Origin: Piezodorus guildinii
Lineage: Eukaryota; Arthropoda; Insecta; Hemiptera; Pentatomidae
Direction: 5' to 3'
DNA length: 64,000 nucleotides
Assembly (NCBI GenBank): GCA_023052935.1
Contig: CM041292.1
Coordinates: forward strand, 90,007,169-90,071,168
Positions 55,610 through 64,000 of this stretch are shown here, piece after piece. The notes below the pieces were generated by a model, which was given only the letters and a program-made list of their open reading frames with translations, was not told the DNA's origin and made no database searches. Both the position numbers and the translations under genes were made by a program. Each line of letters begins with the position of its first letter. Position 1 is the first letter of the stretch.

Positions 55610-57655
55610 TCATGATGTTACAAGTTAAACGCTATGTCAATTATATGACCACCTGTTTTGGGCAATTCGCCTGTTTGTAAAAAAATAAAGAAACAAACAA
55701 AAGAAATTATTCATTATATTAAAGGAAATATTGTAAATAAGATAAACCATTTCAAGTTATAATAATGATACAGTAATTGGTTAAAGGCCATAGCTTGTTC
55801 CTCTGAAGACCATGATAACTTGTATCCCTGAGAGGCATAAAACGAGTCAAATATATCGCAAAATAGAAAATTAGTTCGAGGTGATTTTTTATGTCGTCTT
55901 ATCCCGTATAAGGAAGGTCTGACAAGATATTCACTAACTAATAACCTATTATTCACTACCGGCACATTATTAAAACCAATTTTAACATATTTGGATCTTG
56001 ATTAGAAATTCATTAATAGAAGACGATGGACCATAAAATATCATGTTTTAACTTATTTTAAGGCTTATAAAAATAAAATTATAACTGACACGTATATAAT
56101 TATATTTGATCATAAATTTCCTATTTATCTAATGTTGATAATTTATCACAGTGATCACAAGTATTAGTTCTAATAGAAATGAATTATTAAATTAGCGACG
56201 TTTGATTTTTTAAATTTGTTTTCAGTAACTATTTCAGTAGAGGATATTTCACAGTAGCTCTCTCCCTCTGGATCCGCTACTATTCCTGACTCATTGAAAG
56301 AAGTTTGCAAAATAATAATTAATATCCATCAGGGTAATACCATAAGTGTGATACTTTATGCAGGTAAAATATATATTTGAAATTGAAATGTTTATAGAGG
56401 CGTGAAAGTATCGAATCTTTTTTTTTTTCATTACACTACTTATTACCTAACTATTTTAAAAAGCATGCATTACATTCCATGCTAATCGTAAAATAATATA
56501 TTAAAAAAATGATACCCATTACTCATCCATAATTTCACCAATGGACTTTTACTTATACTACCTCTTTGTGTCCTTTAAAATCATATTTTATTTTATTTGT
56601 TCGGCGTCAAAAAAATAAATGAATGTGAGGCTTTTAAAATGCAACAGATTATAAACTTTACGTTTTACTTTATTTTGACATGACTCTCGAATCTACCCAT
56701 CGATCATAGAATCAATCAGTCATTAAAATCTACAACTGTTTTTTTAAGAGAAACAAAATATTGGGATGATCTACGATAATAATTTAATTAACACCCAGTG
56801 TAAAATCTAAAAACAGGCAACCGAATTTATTTTACTTTTTAATATATTATTTATTTTTTTCTTTCTTTTGAGTCTCCTTCCTCTTTCATTTCCATCATTT
56901 TATTTTATTCTCTATTTACTTAATTTATTTACTTTTTATAAAAAATTATTTTGGATCCATAACCTAACTTTTTATTAAATTTTGCCAAACATGATGACCA
57001 TATACGTTTTAATTTCAAATCTTAAAGGTCACTTGTTTAAATAAATATATATATTTTTAAGTGAAAATGGGCTCAATATTATAGAATTTTATGCAATTAA
57101 GAGAATTAAAAGTAATAATTCATAATAATGCTATATAATTAGGTTAACAAAAAATTGCCTGGTTGTAATTTAATACTTTGCCAATATATATGTCTTGTTT
57201 TATGCCTCTCAGAGAAACAAGTTATGGTCTTCGATTACTTAGCTATTTATAATTATAGCTATAAATGTTATGTCGGCCATTAGCTTTCTAATCATAAAAT
57301 ACTAATCTAATAGCTGTCCCTTAGTATAGATTTTTTTAATAATTTTCTTGGTGATGGCTGTTTAGTATGTTATCTCTCAAACTCGGTATCAAGAGAAACA
57401 TAATTACATTTTACACATTCAGATGGTTAAGAAGCCTGGACAGTTTTTTTATTGAAAAGAAGAACATTTCGCTGTTCAGTGTTGTACAGTAAGTGTTGTC
57501 ACGTTAGACTAATACTAAGTTTTATGTATCGATTATCACTGACCAAAGTCCGAACAGTTTTAACTTGGTTGTAAAGTATAATTTGTTTAATCAACCTTCC
57601 CAGATTCCTTTGGATGTGAATGAAAAAAAAAAAGAGTATAAACAAGTATTCAAAT
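55610..57655. other. No gene; one inverted homologous pair
   Basis: A minus-strand open frame (55965-55714) includes FYASQGYKLSWSSEEQ but no recognised family. Part of it (about 55800-55855) recurs in inverted orientation at 57187-57235 (TTTTATGCCTCTCAGAGAAA), suggesting an unclassified repeat. The rest is AT-rich. Confidence 0.45.
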
Positions 57656-57664
57656 AATAATATT

Positions 57665-58540
57665 TAATAATAGGCTTACCGAACCCGAAGATTCGATGCC
57701 GATACCACCAAACTTCGCCTGCATAGACTCGTCCAATGTTCACCGGTCAAGCCCAAGCCCCCGAGATCAGCCTTAATGCAATCCTCCCATCGACGCTTTG
57801 GCCTACCTTTCGGACGCCTACCAGTCGGTTCAGCGAATACCAACTTTCTCGGAATCCGTTCCTCACTAAGCCCAACAACTTTACGCGCCCATTTGAGTCT
57901 CCGCGATGCTATCAACTCAATTATATTCACAGAGTACAAACTCCGCAATTCCGCGTTGTGCAACCTTCTAAACTCACCAGTGGCCTCATCTCTCTTCGGA
58001 CCAAATATTTTACGCAGTACCTTATTCTCGAAAACCTTAAGCCGTTGTTCATCCTTCAAAGTAAGCGGCCACGTTTCGCATCCGTAAAGAACCGTTGGAA
58101 GAATAATAGTTTTATAAATTCTAACCTTTAAGTTTTTAGACAGAAGCCGCGAGCTAAGTAATTTAGCAACTGAATAATAACACTCATTTCCCACCTTTAA
58201 CGGGACTTTATTTCTTCCTGGATTTCATTGTATTTCATTCATAGATCTTGTTATCATTGAACCTAAATACTTGAATTTCTCTACGTGTTCAAAAGTATGG
58301 CCTGAAATATTAATATCATCAAGATCGCCACCATTTCTGCAACTAATCATATATTTCGTCTTATCGGTATTTAATTCGAGACCTATTTGTTTACCGGTTT
58401 TTATTAACACACTTGTATTTAGTTGTATAGTTTCCGTGTCTTCACCTAGTAGTACCAAATCATCGGCATACCCCAAAACCGGAATCTTGTCACCCATATT
58501 TAAGCCTTTCTCGGTAAGGCTTCTTGTTCTTCGAGGAAAC
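57665..58540 (-). mobile_element. RTE-like LINE, copy 2, 5'-truncated
   Basis: The 3' end at the left has the same CGAACCCGAAG text and (AAT)n-type edge as the copy at 17.56 kb. Homology runs to about 58516 (AAGCCTTTCTCGGTA) and stops within the reverse transcriptase domain, where unrelated sequence begins. No clear target duplication was found. Confidence 0.85.
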
Positions 58541-58542
58541 AA
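57676..58542 (-). pseudogene. Reverse transcriptase ORF of RTE-like LINE, copy 2
   Basis: From the right on the minus strand: EKGLNMGDKIPVLGYADDLV (catalytic YADD, about 58470), LIKTGKQIGLELNTDKTKYM and FEHVEKFKYLGSMIT. A frame break lies at about 58225-58200. The C-terminal open stretch 58194-57676 then has ILPTVLYGCETWPLTLKDEQ, NKVLRKIFGPKRDEATGEFR and GRRPKGRPKRRWEDCIKADL. It is homologous to copy 1 with scattered substitutions. The finger region and endonuclease are absent, so it is non-functional. Confidence 0.87.
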
Positions 58543-58549
58543 GTATTAA

Positions 58550-60195
58550 AAACTTTATAAAAATTGTATTGCATAACCTACAACCTGCTCTGCGTTTAAA
58601 CCAAATTTGAGGTGCCTCGAACGAAGTCAAACAGAAAATCATTCATCAGGATAGAGGAATTAAAGAAGACGCGGAGAAATTGAATTGTCTTTCCCCCGTC
58701 GAAATCCCGGTCTGGGCACTGTCCTGATAGATAGATAAGCGTGTTTTTTTAATACATTTTACATGTTTCTTTACAGTTTCTAGTGAAAACAAAATACTGG
58801 CGTTGATTTCCGTCTGCCAGGAAGTTGGTTTATTTATATATATTATTAAAAAACAGAAAAAAACATACAATCAACAAAACAAAAAAAAAAAAAAAAATTA
58901 TACACTATTGTCAAGAGATATTTGGATAATCTACTTGTTTCCCATATAGAATAAACAAAATGTAAATATAATTATATGTGACAATTTATTCTCTGTTTAT
59001 TTATTTATTATAACTGGATTCCTTTATTAAAAAATCTCTATAGTTTACAGCACATTTCATAAATTTATATAATGAGTTCCAATTATTTCCATTGTTTTGT
59101 TTTCGGTTAAAATACTCTCTCCAAAATACTTTTTCCTAAAATAATTAAATGCCGTACGCTTATCTAAAAGATGAGTTAGATTTTTATCATCCTTACTGTT
59201 ACAAATATTACCCTATCCTAATAGTATCTCCCCACTGAAGCTACCTCTGGATCTACTGGTTGATAGAACCGTATCTTTGAACCTAGCTAATTCGCATTAT
59301 CCCTTTAGACTTACTGGGTAGTAAGGAAGCTTCATAGAAAAGATGGTCAGAAATTAGCACAAAACCCAGCATGTGGTATCCGATGCAAGAGCCGCAGTTA
59401 GTGATGGAAGTTTCTTCAGAAATTTATAATGCTCTTTATTTTTGACAGCATCATAACTTGAAATTTACATTTTTGTATATGCTGAATTAATTTATGTTTT
59501 TGTACAATGAGAAGTGATAAAATAATAGCGCGACTGGTCTTAGAAGCTCGCTTTTTTTTTTAAATCATTACTGTAGAATCAACATTACTAACACAAAATC
59601 ATGATTTTAGTGAGAATTAAAATTTTATCATCGTAATTAGAAGTTTACCATCGTAAGAGGTTATGGCTTCGTTCTATCAAATGAGAACAAGTATACAAAC
59701 TCTTCTTAAATGACCTATCATAGAATAATAGTGATTAAAATTAACAACAAACGATAAGTAGACGAAAAAATTGCTGCATGTTAAATTCTAACCCGTCTAA
59801 GCTTCAGGATTCAAAGATAGGATAGGAAGATAGAAACTGCGAATTGTTCTGCGAAGAATATTCAACTCTATTGACGATAATGGTACGTATGAACTATTTA
59901 GTAATGTCCTATTACTACAATGATATAATTAAAAGGACTCCTGTGGATATGTCAAGTAGCCAGTACCCCATAAGATGCAAGTGATTAAACACCAGTAAAG
60001 GCGTCGAGAAAGATTAAGATAAAGATGGCAGGATTGCGTGACGAATGTAAAGTAGGTGAAAACTACAGCATCAGTAACACATTGCGACTGATATCAAAGG
60101 AAGCCTCCCCATAACTCTCTTCTGTTCCGATTTGCAGTGCTTCTATTATAATAATTTCAATAAGAAACAAGTTTATTTTGATACATAGCAAGGAT
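58550..60195. other. No gene recognised
   Basis: AT-rich with an A tract at about 58880-58898. Bases 59200-59410 are slightly richer in GC but have no motif in any frame. Confidence 0.6.
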
Positions 60196-60199
60196 TTTT

Positions 60200-60450
60200 T
60201 TTTATTTCTGCACCAATGGCCTATGAAAGGTCTTAGGGTCAGTGCTTATTGAGAGAACTGTACCTAAGCCAACTACCGTGCAAGGAGATGACTAGGTCGA
60301 GATCACGCTCAGCCGCTTGGTTACTTTTCACTTTAAAAAAGCTGGTTGTGCCCTAGGAGGGTCTCCCTGTTTCAGGGTCACCCCACAGCTAAAATTTAAG
60401 AATAACTCATTCTTTCAGGGGTTCGATCAGTAGACCAGTGCTATATTTAT
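60200..60450 (-). mobile_element. SINE family 3, copy b
   Basis: CCTATGAAAGGTCTTAGGGTC, CGCTCAGCCGCTTGGTTAC, GTGCCCTAGGAGGGTCTCC and GGGGTTCGATCAGTAGACC in the reverse orientation match the 43.8 kb copy. The head is partly deleted. Confidence 0.8.
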
Positions 60451-60454
60451 AAGA

Positions 60455-60815
60455 CCCAAAAAGCAGATCTACCAATCAATAAAAATAAAGTTAAACTTCA
60501 TTTTAATTGTAATTTTAGAAACGTTTTCTTAAAAAACACATTGGTATATTAACCATACATGTTATGAAAAATCAGCTTGCATGTGACCATAGGATGCCCT
60601 TTGTCTCTGAAGAAAAATCAATTTACAATCTAACATTTTTGAAATATATCTTATTTATAGAAATATTTTAAAAATCCAATTGTATGTCTTATTTAATAAT
60701 ATGTTTTATTGGTCCAAATAATCAATTTTTTTTTAAGAGTACAGCACAGTAACCAAAATATAATTTTGGATGAATTAATGATCATAAAAAATTATTTATT
60801 AGTATTCATTTTATT
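60455..60815. other. No gene recognised
   Basis: AT-rich spacer between SINEs. Confidence 0.6.
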
Positions 60816-60819
60816 TACG

Positions 60820-61075
60820 GAAGCCGTCTGGCACGCCATAGGTTGTGATTTTGAATCCGTCCTGGTGGAACTTTTGTAAGCGAATGATTAAATGGGGATT
60901 CGCTCACAGCCTCTCCCCTGGATATGTGAGACCCGTCAGTCTACTGGTGGCCACTAACTAAAATAGGCGTAGGGAGTGATGACCCCACCCAATAATACTT
61001 CATCGAGAAACGTGGTAAGGGTATTTTCATCTACACGACGCAGCCAAGGACCTGCACGGCCTGTCGTACCACAAG
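60820..61075 (+). mobile_element. SINE family 2, copy c
   Basis: Plus-oriented homologue of the 27.2 and 32.1 kb copies (GGTTGTGATTTTGAATCCG with a decayed B box, CGCTCACAGCCTCTCCCC, GGCGTAGGGAGTGATGACC, CAAGGACCTGCACGGCC). The tRNA-like head is diverged. Confidence 0.8.
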
Positions 61076-61092
61076 AAAAAAATTTATTATTT

Positions 61093-61318
61093 CAGGGAGC
61101 AGTTTGGTATAGTGGATAGAGCTCAAATTCCGGCTGAGGCAAAATTATATATTAGTTTTAATTTCATTTGGGAGGGATGCTGAGCTAAGCACACCCAGCA
61201 TCAATAAAGTGGGTTCCCAAAAATCAAGGAAAACCTGGCTCTTGGACGTGACCAGGACTAATCATCCCCTTAGAAGGCTGTTGGCCGTGAAATACTACGA
61301 ATCTCTAAAGTTTCTGAG
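61093..61318 (+). mobile_element. SINE family 3, copy c
   Basis: The head AGGGAGCAGTTTGGTATAGT GGATAGAGC holds the A box. The B box is largely deleted. The body has GCTGAGCTAAGCACACCC, AAAGTGGGTTCCC and a GGCCGTGAAATACTACGAAT segment matching family 3 in the plus orientation. Directly follows the family 2 copy. Confidence 0.78.
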
Positions 61319-61324
61319 CCAAAT

Positions 61325-62635
61325 ACTATTCATGCGTTAAAAAGGTATAGGTTGTTAATTATTTAATTTTTATCATTTCCTAGTTCTATCTACGAAGTGT
61401 AGAATCTTTGCAATCACTCTTTATTAAGTGATTGACAAGCACGCTTCAACAAAGGGTTTTGTTTGTTTTACCTAGTCACGACGCAGGCAGGAAAAGAAGA
61501 TTTTTTCTTATTCCAAAGAGAACTAACAACGCCAGTTCTCAGACACCGTCAGATAAAGCCACAAAAAATTGAGAACAATAGAATGTTACATTGAATGAGA
61601 CAAGGTGTATTCGATTATTATTAAAAACGACATGCTTCAGAATTAAAACACAGACAAGTTAACAATTATTATCTACTGCGATTCTCAACGTAACGGCTTA
61701 CTCGGATCTTATACTCATGTTATATTAAACTTATATATCTTTTAACTCTAATGTTTATTTTGGCATCTTAAAGTAATTTAAAAGAAATCTACCCAAATAC
61801 ACAAGATTGATTTACTTGACAGTAAATAAATCGCACAAGTTTTATTTCTGACAGATACCTCCTTTATTTTTTAACTCTTTTCGAATATAATAATAATATA
61901 AATGAATAAATAAATAATATAAAGCAATAATATGTCAGAGACATAGGGATAGTACGAAGTAGCATGTTTTTGTTCAATTAATTTACAAACTCTTGATTAC
62001 TTCGTCTATTTTAATTCATTTAAAAATATATTTATTACAGAAATAAATTCTTTATACCTGACATAAAAAGTTTTTAATGTCAGTACTTTTGAAAGTTCCG
62101 CTTAGGGGCATGACAGACCCATCTCTTCCCCTGAATTAAAGTATCTGACAAGTAAAACATTTCCGTCAGACCGAATGAAAGCTATTTCAGCGAAGGCTCA
62201 TTGGAAAGAAGAGTTATAAAACTCCCCGTCCCAAGTTGTTCCGTGATGTTCTCAATACCAACTGAACTTTCATGATTGAAGAAACCATGAAAACAGATAG
62301 TAGCCTTCTGTTAAAATGAGTACAAAACTGGTTCCAATTACTTAAAGAAGAAAATGGAGAGGCTCTTCCAATATTTAGGGAAAAACAAAATTTTTAAAAA
62401 TTGTAAATTAAAGCACTGTAATTTTTATTATACCCTCTTCATTCATACTCTTTTTTTCAGGCTTTGTTATTCTACACAATATACAATACAAATAGGATAT
62501 GTACACATGTCACAGATATTTGTCCTTCTATTACCCGAAGGTATTCTAAGGAAGATTTCTAGGTGCGCTGCATGCACTATTAACATTTCAAGGGCTTCTA
62601 TGCCTTCAGTATACAATTACAAAATGGGATTGATC
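61325..62635. other. No gene recognised
   Basis: AT-rich. The open frame at 62354-62644 (plus) has no family motif. Confidence 0.55.
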
Positions 62636-62639
62636 ATTC

Positions 62640-62995
62640 TTTAGGGTTTTGGCAATAAATTGAGTTCAGACATAGCCAGAACTCCTTCCCTCGGCGACAA
62701 CGTCAACAAGAGGTAGTGATCCTTGCCACCTCCCAGGCTTGGGTGGTGGGGTGATATCAGCAAACAACACACAGGCATAGGCACAGGCCTTCAGCCCATC
62801 GAAAAATTTGATGTGCCTCCGGCTGATGTATTCAGGCACTGTTGGAAATACTAACTCCTGATGTAGGGTACGGTTTTTGGCCCTCTATAGGTTGGTACCT
62901 CTGACTATCCGCAGGATGGAGTTCTGGAACGTCTGTAATTGTTTGAGGATGGACTTGAACAGGCACTGTAATTTACAAGTGTGTTATGAAAAATA
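62640..62995 (-). pseudogene. LINE ORF2 C-terminal fragment
   Basis: Minus strand from about 62975: FKSILKQLQTFQNSILRIVR, then a stop, NRTLHQELVFPTVPEYISRR and HIKFFDGLKACAYACVLF. The LQ-x-x-x-N-x-x-LR and N-R-T-L-H-x-(D/E)-L-x-x-P-T-V-x-E-(Y/F)-I blocks are typical of the end of Jockey-like and related LINE reverse transcriptase proteins. The catalytic core is missing. One internal stop was noted. Confidence 0.75.
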
Positions 62996-63461
62996 TATGT
63001 TTCTGGAGGCAGATTTTAAGAGAAGAAACATTCGCTTTTTGGGAGGAGAACTTTCATTCAACAAACAGACTTATTATAAATAATGCAGAAATATGTTTTC
63101 AGTAGATACACATTTTCGTAATTGCATGGCACTAATTTAGGTGTCTGTTTACTAACACAAAATAAACAAAAAAGTTCATATGAACATATATCTGAAACTC
63201 ATTTATTTAACAGATATCAAAGATTAAAATTTCTTATTTATTGAATGTAGATTAAGACTTACTGTACGAATTCTAACGTGTTTTATACTAAATAACTGGT
63301 TTTAATCACCTGATAAACAAATGAACTATATGCAATGGCAGTAGTTGCTCATATGTTTGTCTAGTTCTTTGTGTATCATCGCTGTACTCATCATCATTTA
63401 TATAGTTCTGTGTGTTTTAGTATAGAGCGAATACTGTGACACAGTTCACTTTATGATTATC

Positions 63462-63805
63462 ATGGGGCTGGATGAAGCCAATGGTTTATTCTGCGCAGTT
63501 GGTACGCAAGAAGATCTAACAAATCGGCTCGTGGAAGCTGCAGTAACTTCTATAAGAAGAGCCAGAGAAACATGGGTTCGTCGTGCTGAATGTTGCATTC
63601 GTCAAAAGGGAGACCCCTTTGAATAGTTACTCTGAAGTTGTAATAATAATAAATTAGTAGTAATAATAAATATAAGCCTTTAACCTTTGATATCTTTTTA
63701 ATAAATGAGTTGAGATATACGCTAATATAAACTTTTTCGTTTATTTTGTGTTTGTTAACACATGCTTAAAATAGTTCCATGCAATTACGAAACATCCTGT
63801 ATATG
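63462..63805 (+). pseudogene. C-terminal end and terminus of an IS630/Tc1-like (DUF4817-type) element
   Basis: A 54-codon frame (63462-63626) reads GLDEANGLFCAVGTQEDLTN then RLVEAAVTSIRRARETWVRR and ends with a stop after DPFE. The DL-x-NR-(I/L)-x-x-A...R-x-x-x-x-W-x-RR-x-x-x-C-I pattern is the C-terminus of a widespread insect IS630/Tc1-like transposase group that often carries a DUF4817 helix-turn-helix. ACATCCTGTATA at 63792-63803 resembles the terminus of such elements. The catalytic core is missing. Family call is from memory of that C-terminal pattern and is moderately sure. Confidence 0.5.
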
Positions 63806-63830
63806 CGGTTGTCCGGAAAATAATGACACC

Positions 63831-63865
63831 AAGATGTCTAAGTGTGATTTTAATAATATATATAC
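63831..63865 (+). pseudogene. Mariner transposase N-terminus, interrupted
   Basis: ATGTCTAAGTGTGATTTTAA at 63834 encodes MSKCDFNNIYTFY, matching the start of the mariner transposase at 7494 (MSKCDFRQIYFY). After about 13 codons the sequence changes abruptly into a Jockey-like segment. Confidence 0.65.
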
Positions 63866-64000
63866 TTTTTACGGCGCCTTACCTGGAATCCTCACACTTG
63901 ACTGAAACTTTAAGAAACTGCCTGCAAATACCGCTTACTACAACACTTACTCGACAAACGATCGAAACTCCCTATTTACTACAAAAAACTCATTTACATC
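63866..64000 (+). pseudogene. Jockey-like LINE fragment continuing past the window edge
   Basis: CGCCTTACCTGGAATCCTCA (63877) onwards aligns with 26624-26756 of the Jockey-like LINE 1 (LTWNPHTRLKRQE...CRYR region of the ORF2 C-terminus) with scattered substitutions and small indels. The 5' truncation point falls inside the mariner N-terminus, consistent with insertion there. The right end is outside the window. Confidence 0.85.

Overview
This is an AT-rich, arthropod-type genomic window dominated by transposable elements. The host signal is one minus-strand gene whose exons encode a chitin-binding peritrophin-type protein, probably of the CPAP1 class of cuticular proteins. That class and the repeat mix (mariner, Harbinger, hAT, Jockey and RTE-like LINEs, Penelope elements, tRNA-derived SINEs) suggest an insect. 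I cannot resolve the order from sequence alone.

Host gene: three exons on the minus strand (46380-46127, 42466-42250, 31311-30835) have canonical GT-AG borders and matching phases (0/2/0), so they join into 316 uninterrupted codons. The third ends inside a CBM14 domain, just after the second cysteine. The rest of the domain is not visible in the window. A GC-rich open segment at 54605-54438 may be an additional upstream exon. The introns (about 3.7 and 10.9 kb, and about 8 kb if the upstream exon is real) are filled with mobile elements. A plus-strand segment at 14309-14611, with a membrane-like stretch, is a second, weaker host-exon candidate.

Layout: 0.2-1.8 kb, broken PIF/Harbinger transposase with an internal duplication. 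2.5-2.8 kb, SINE. 4.5-6.9 kb, an inverted-repeat element (family X), with further X pieces at 9.3-10.3, 11.8, 17.2/19.5, 25.0 and 52 kb. 7.07-8.43 kb, a perfect ~137 bp inverted repeat around an AT microsatellite that holds an internally deleted mariner. 12.4-13.5 kb, inverted repeat with a tRNA-like SINE. 16.7-20.5 kb, three LINE pieces, one nested in family X with a visible target duplication. 20.5-21.4 kb, second deleted mariner. 23.2-23.4, 29.7 and 38.8-40.2 kb, hammerhead-ribozyme-bearing repeats of Penelope/retrozyme type. 25.4-27.2 and 34.1-37.2 kb, two Jockey-like LINEs with target duplications. The second interrupts a Penelope-like element (GIY-YIG endonuclease at 33.6-34.0 kb). 27.6-28.2 and 29.2-29.6 kb, old reverse transcriptase and endonuclease relics. 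46.6-46.9 kb, a hAT-type MITE with an 8 bp target duplication. 49.0-50.5 kb, a foldback element with ~450 bp arms. 50.7-53.9 kb, several decayed minus-strand Jockey 3' ends. 57.7-58.5 kb, second RTE-like LINE. 60.2-61.3 kb, three SINEs. 62.6-63.0 kb, LINE C-terminus. 63.4-64.0 kb, tail of an IS630/Tc1-like element, then a mariner start fused to a Jockey fragment that runs out of the window.

The most interesting structure is the set of hammerhead-ribozyme cores (CTGATGA, stem II, GAAAC) in several orientations, lying in the same region as a Penelope-like endonuclease. None of the autonomous elements appears intact.
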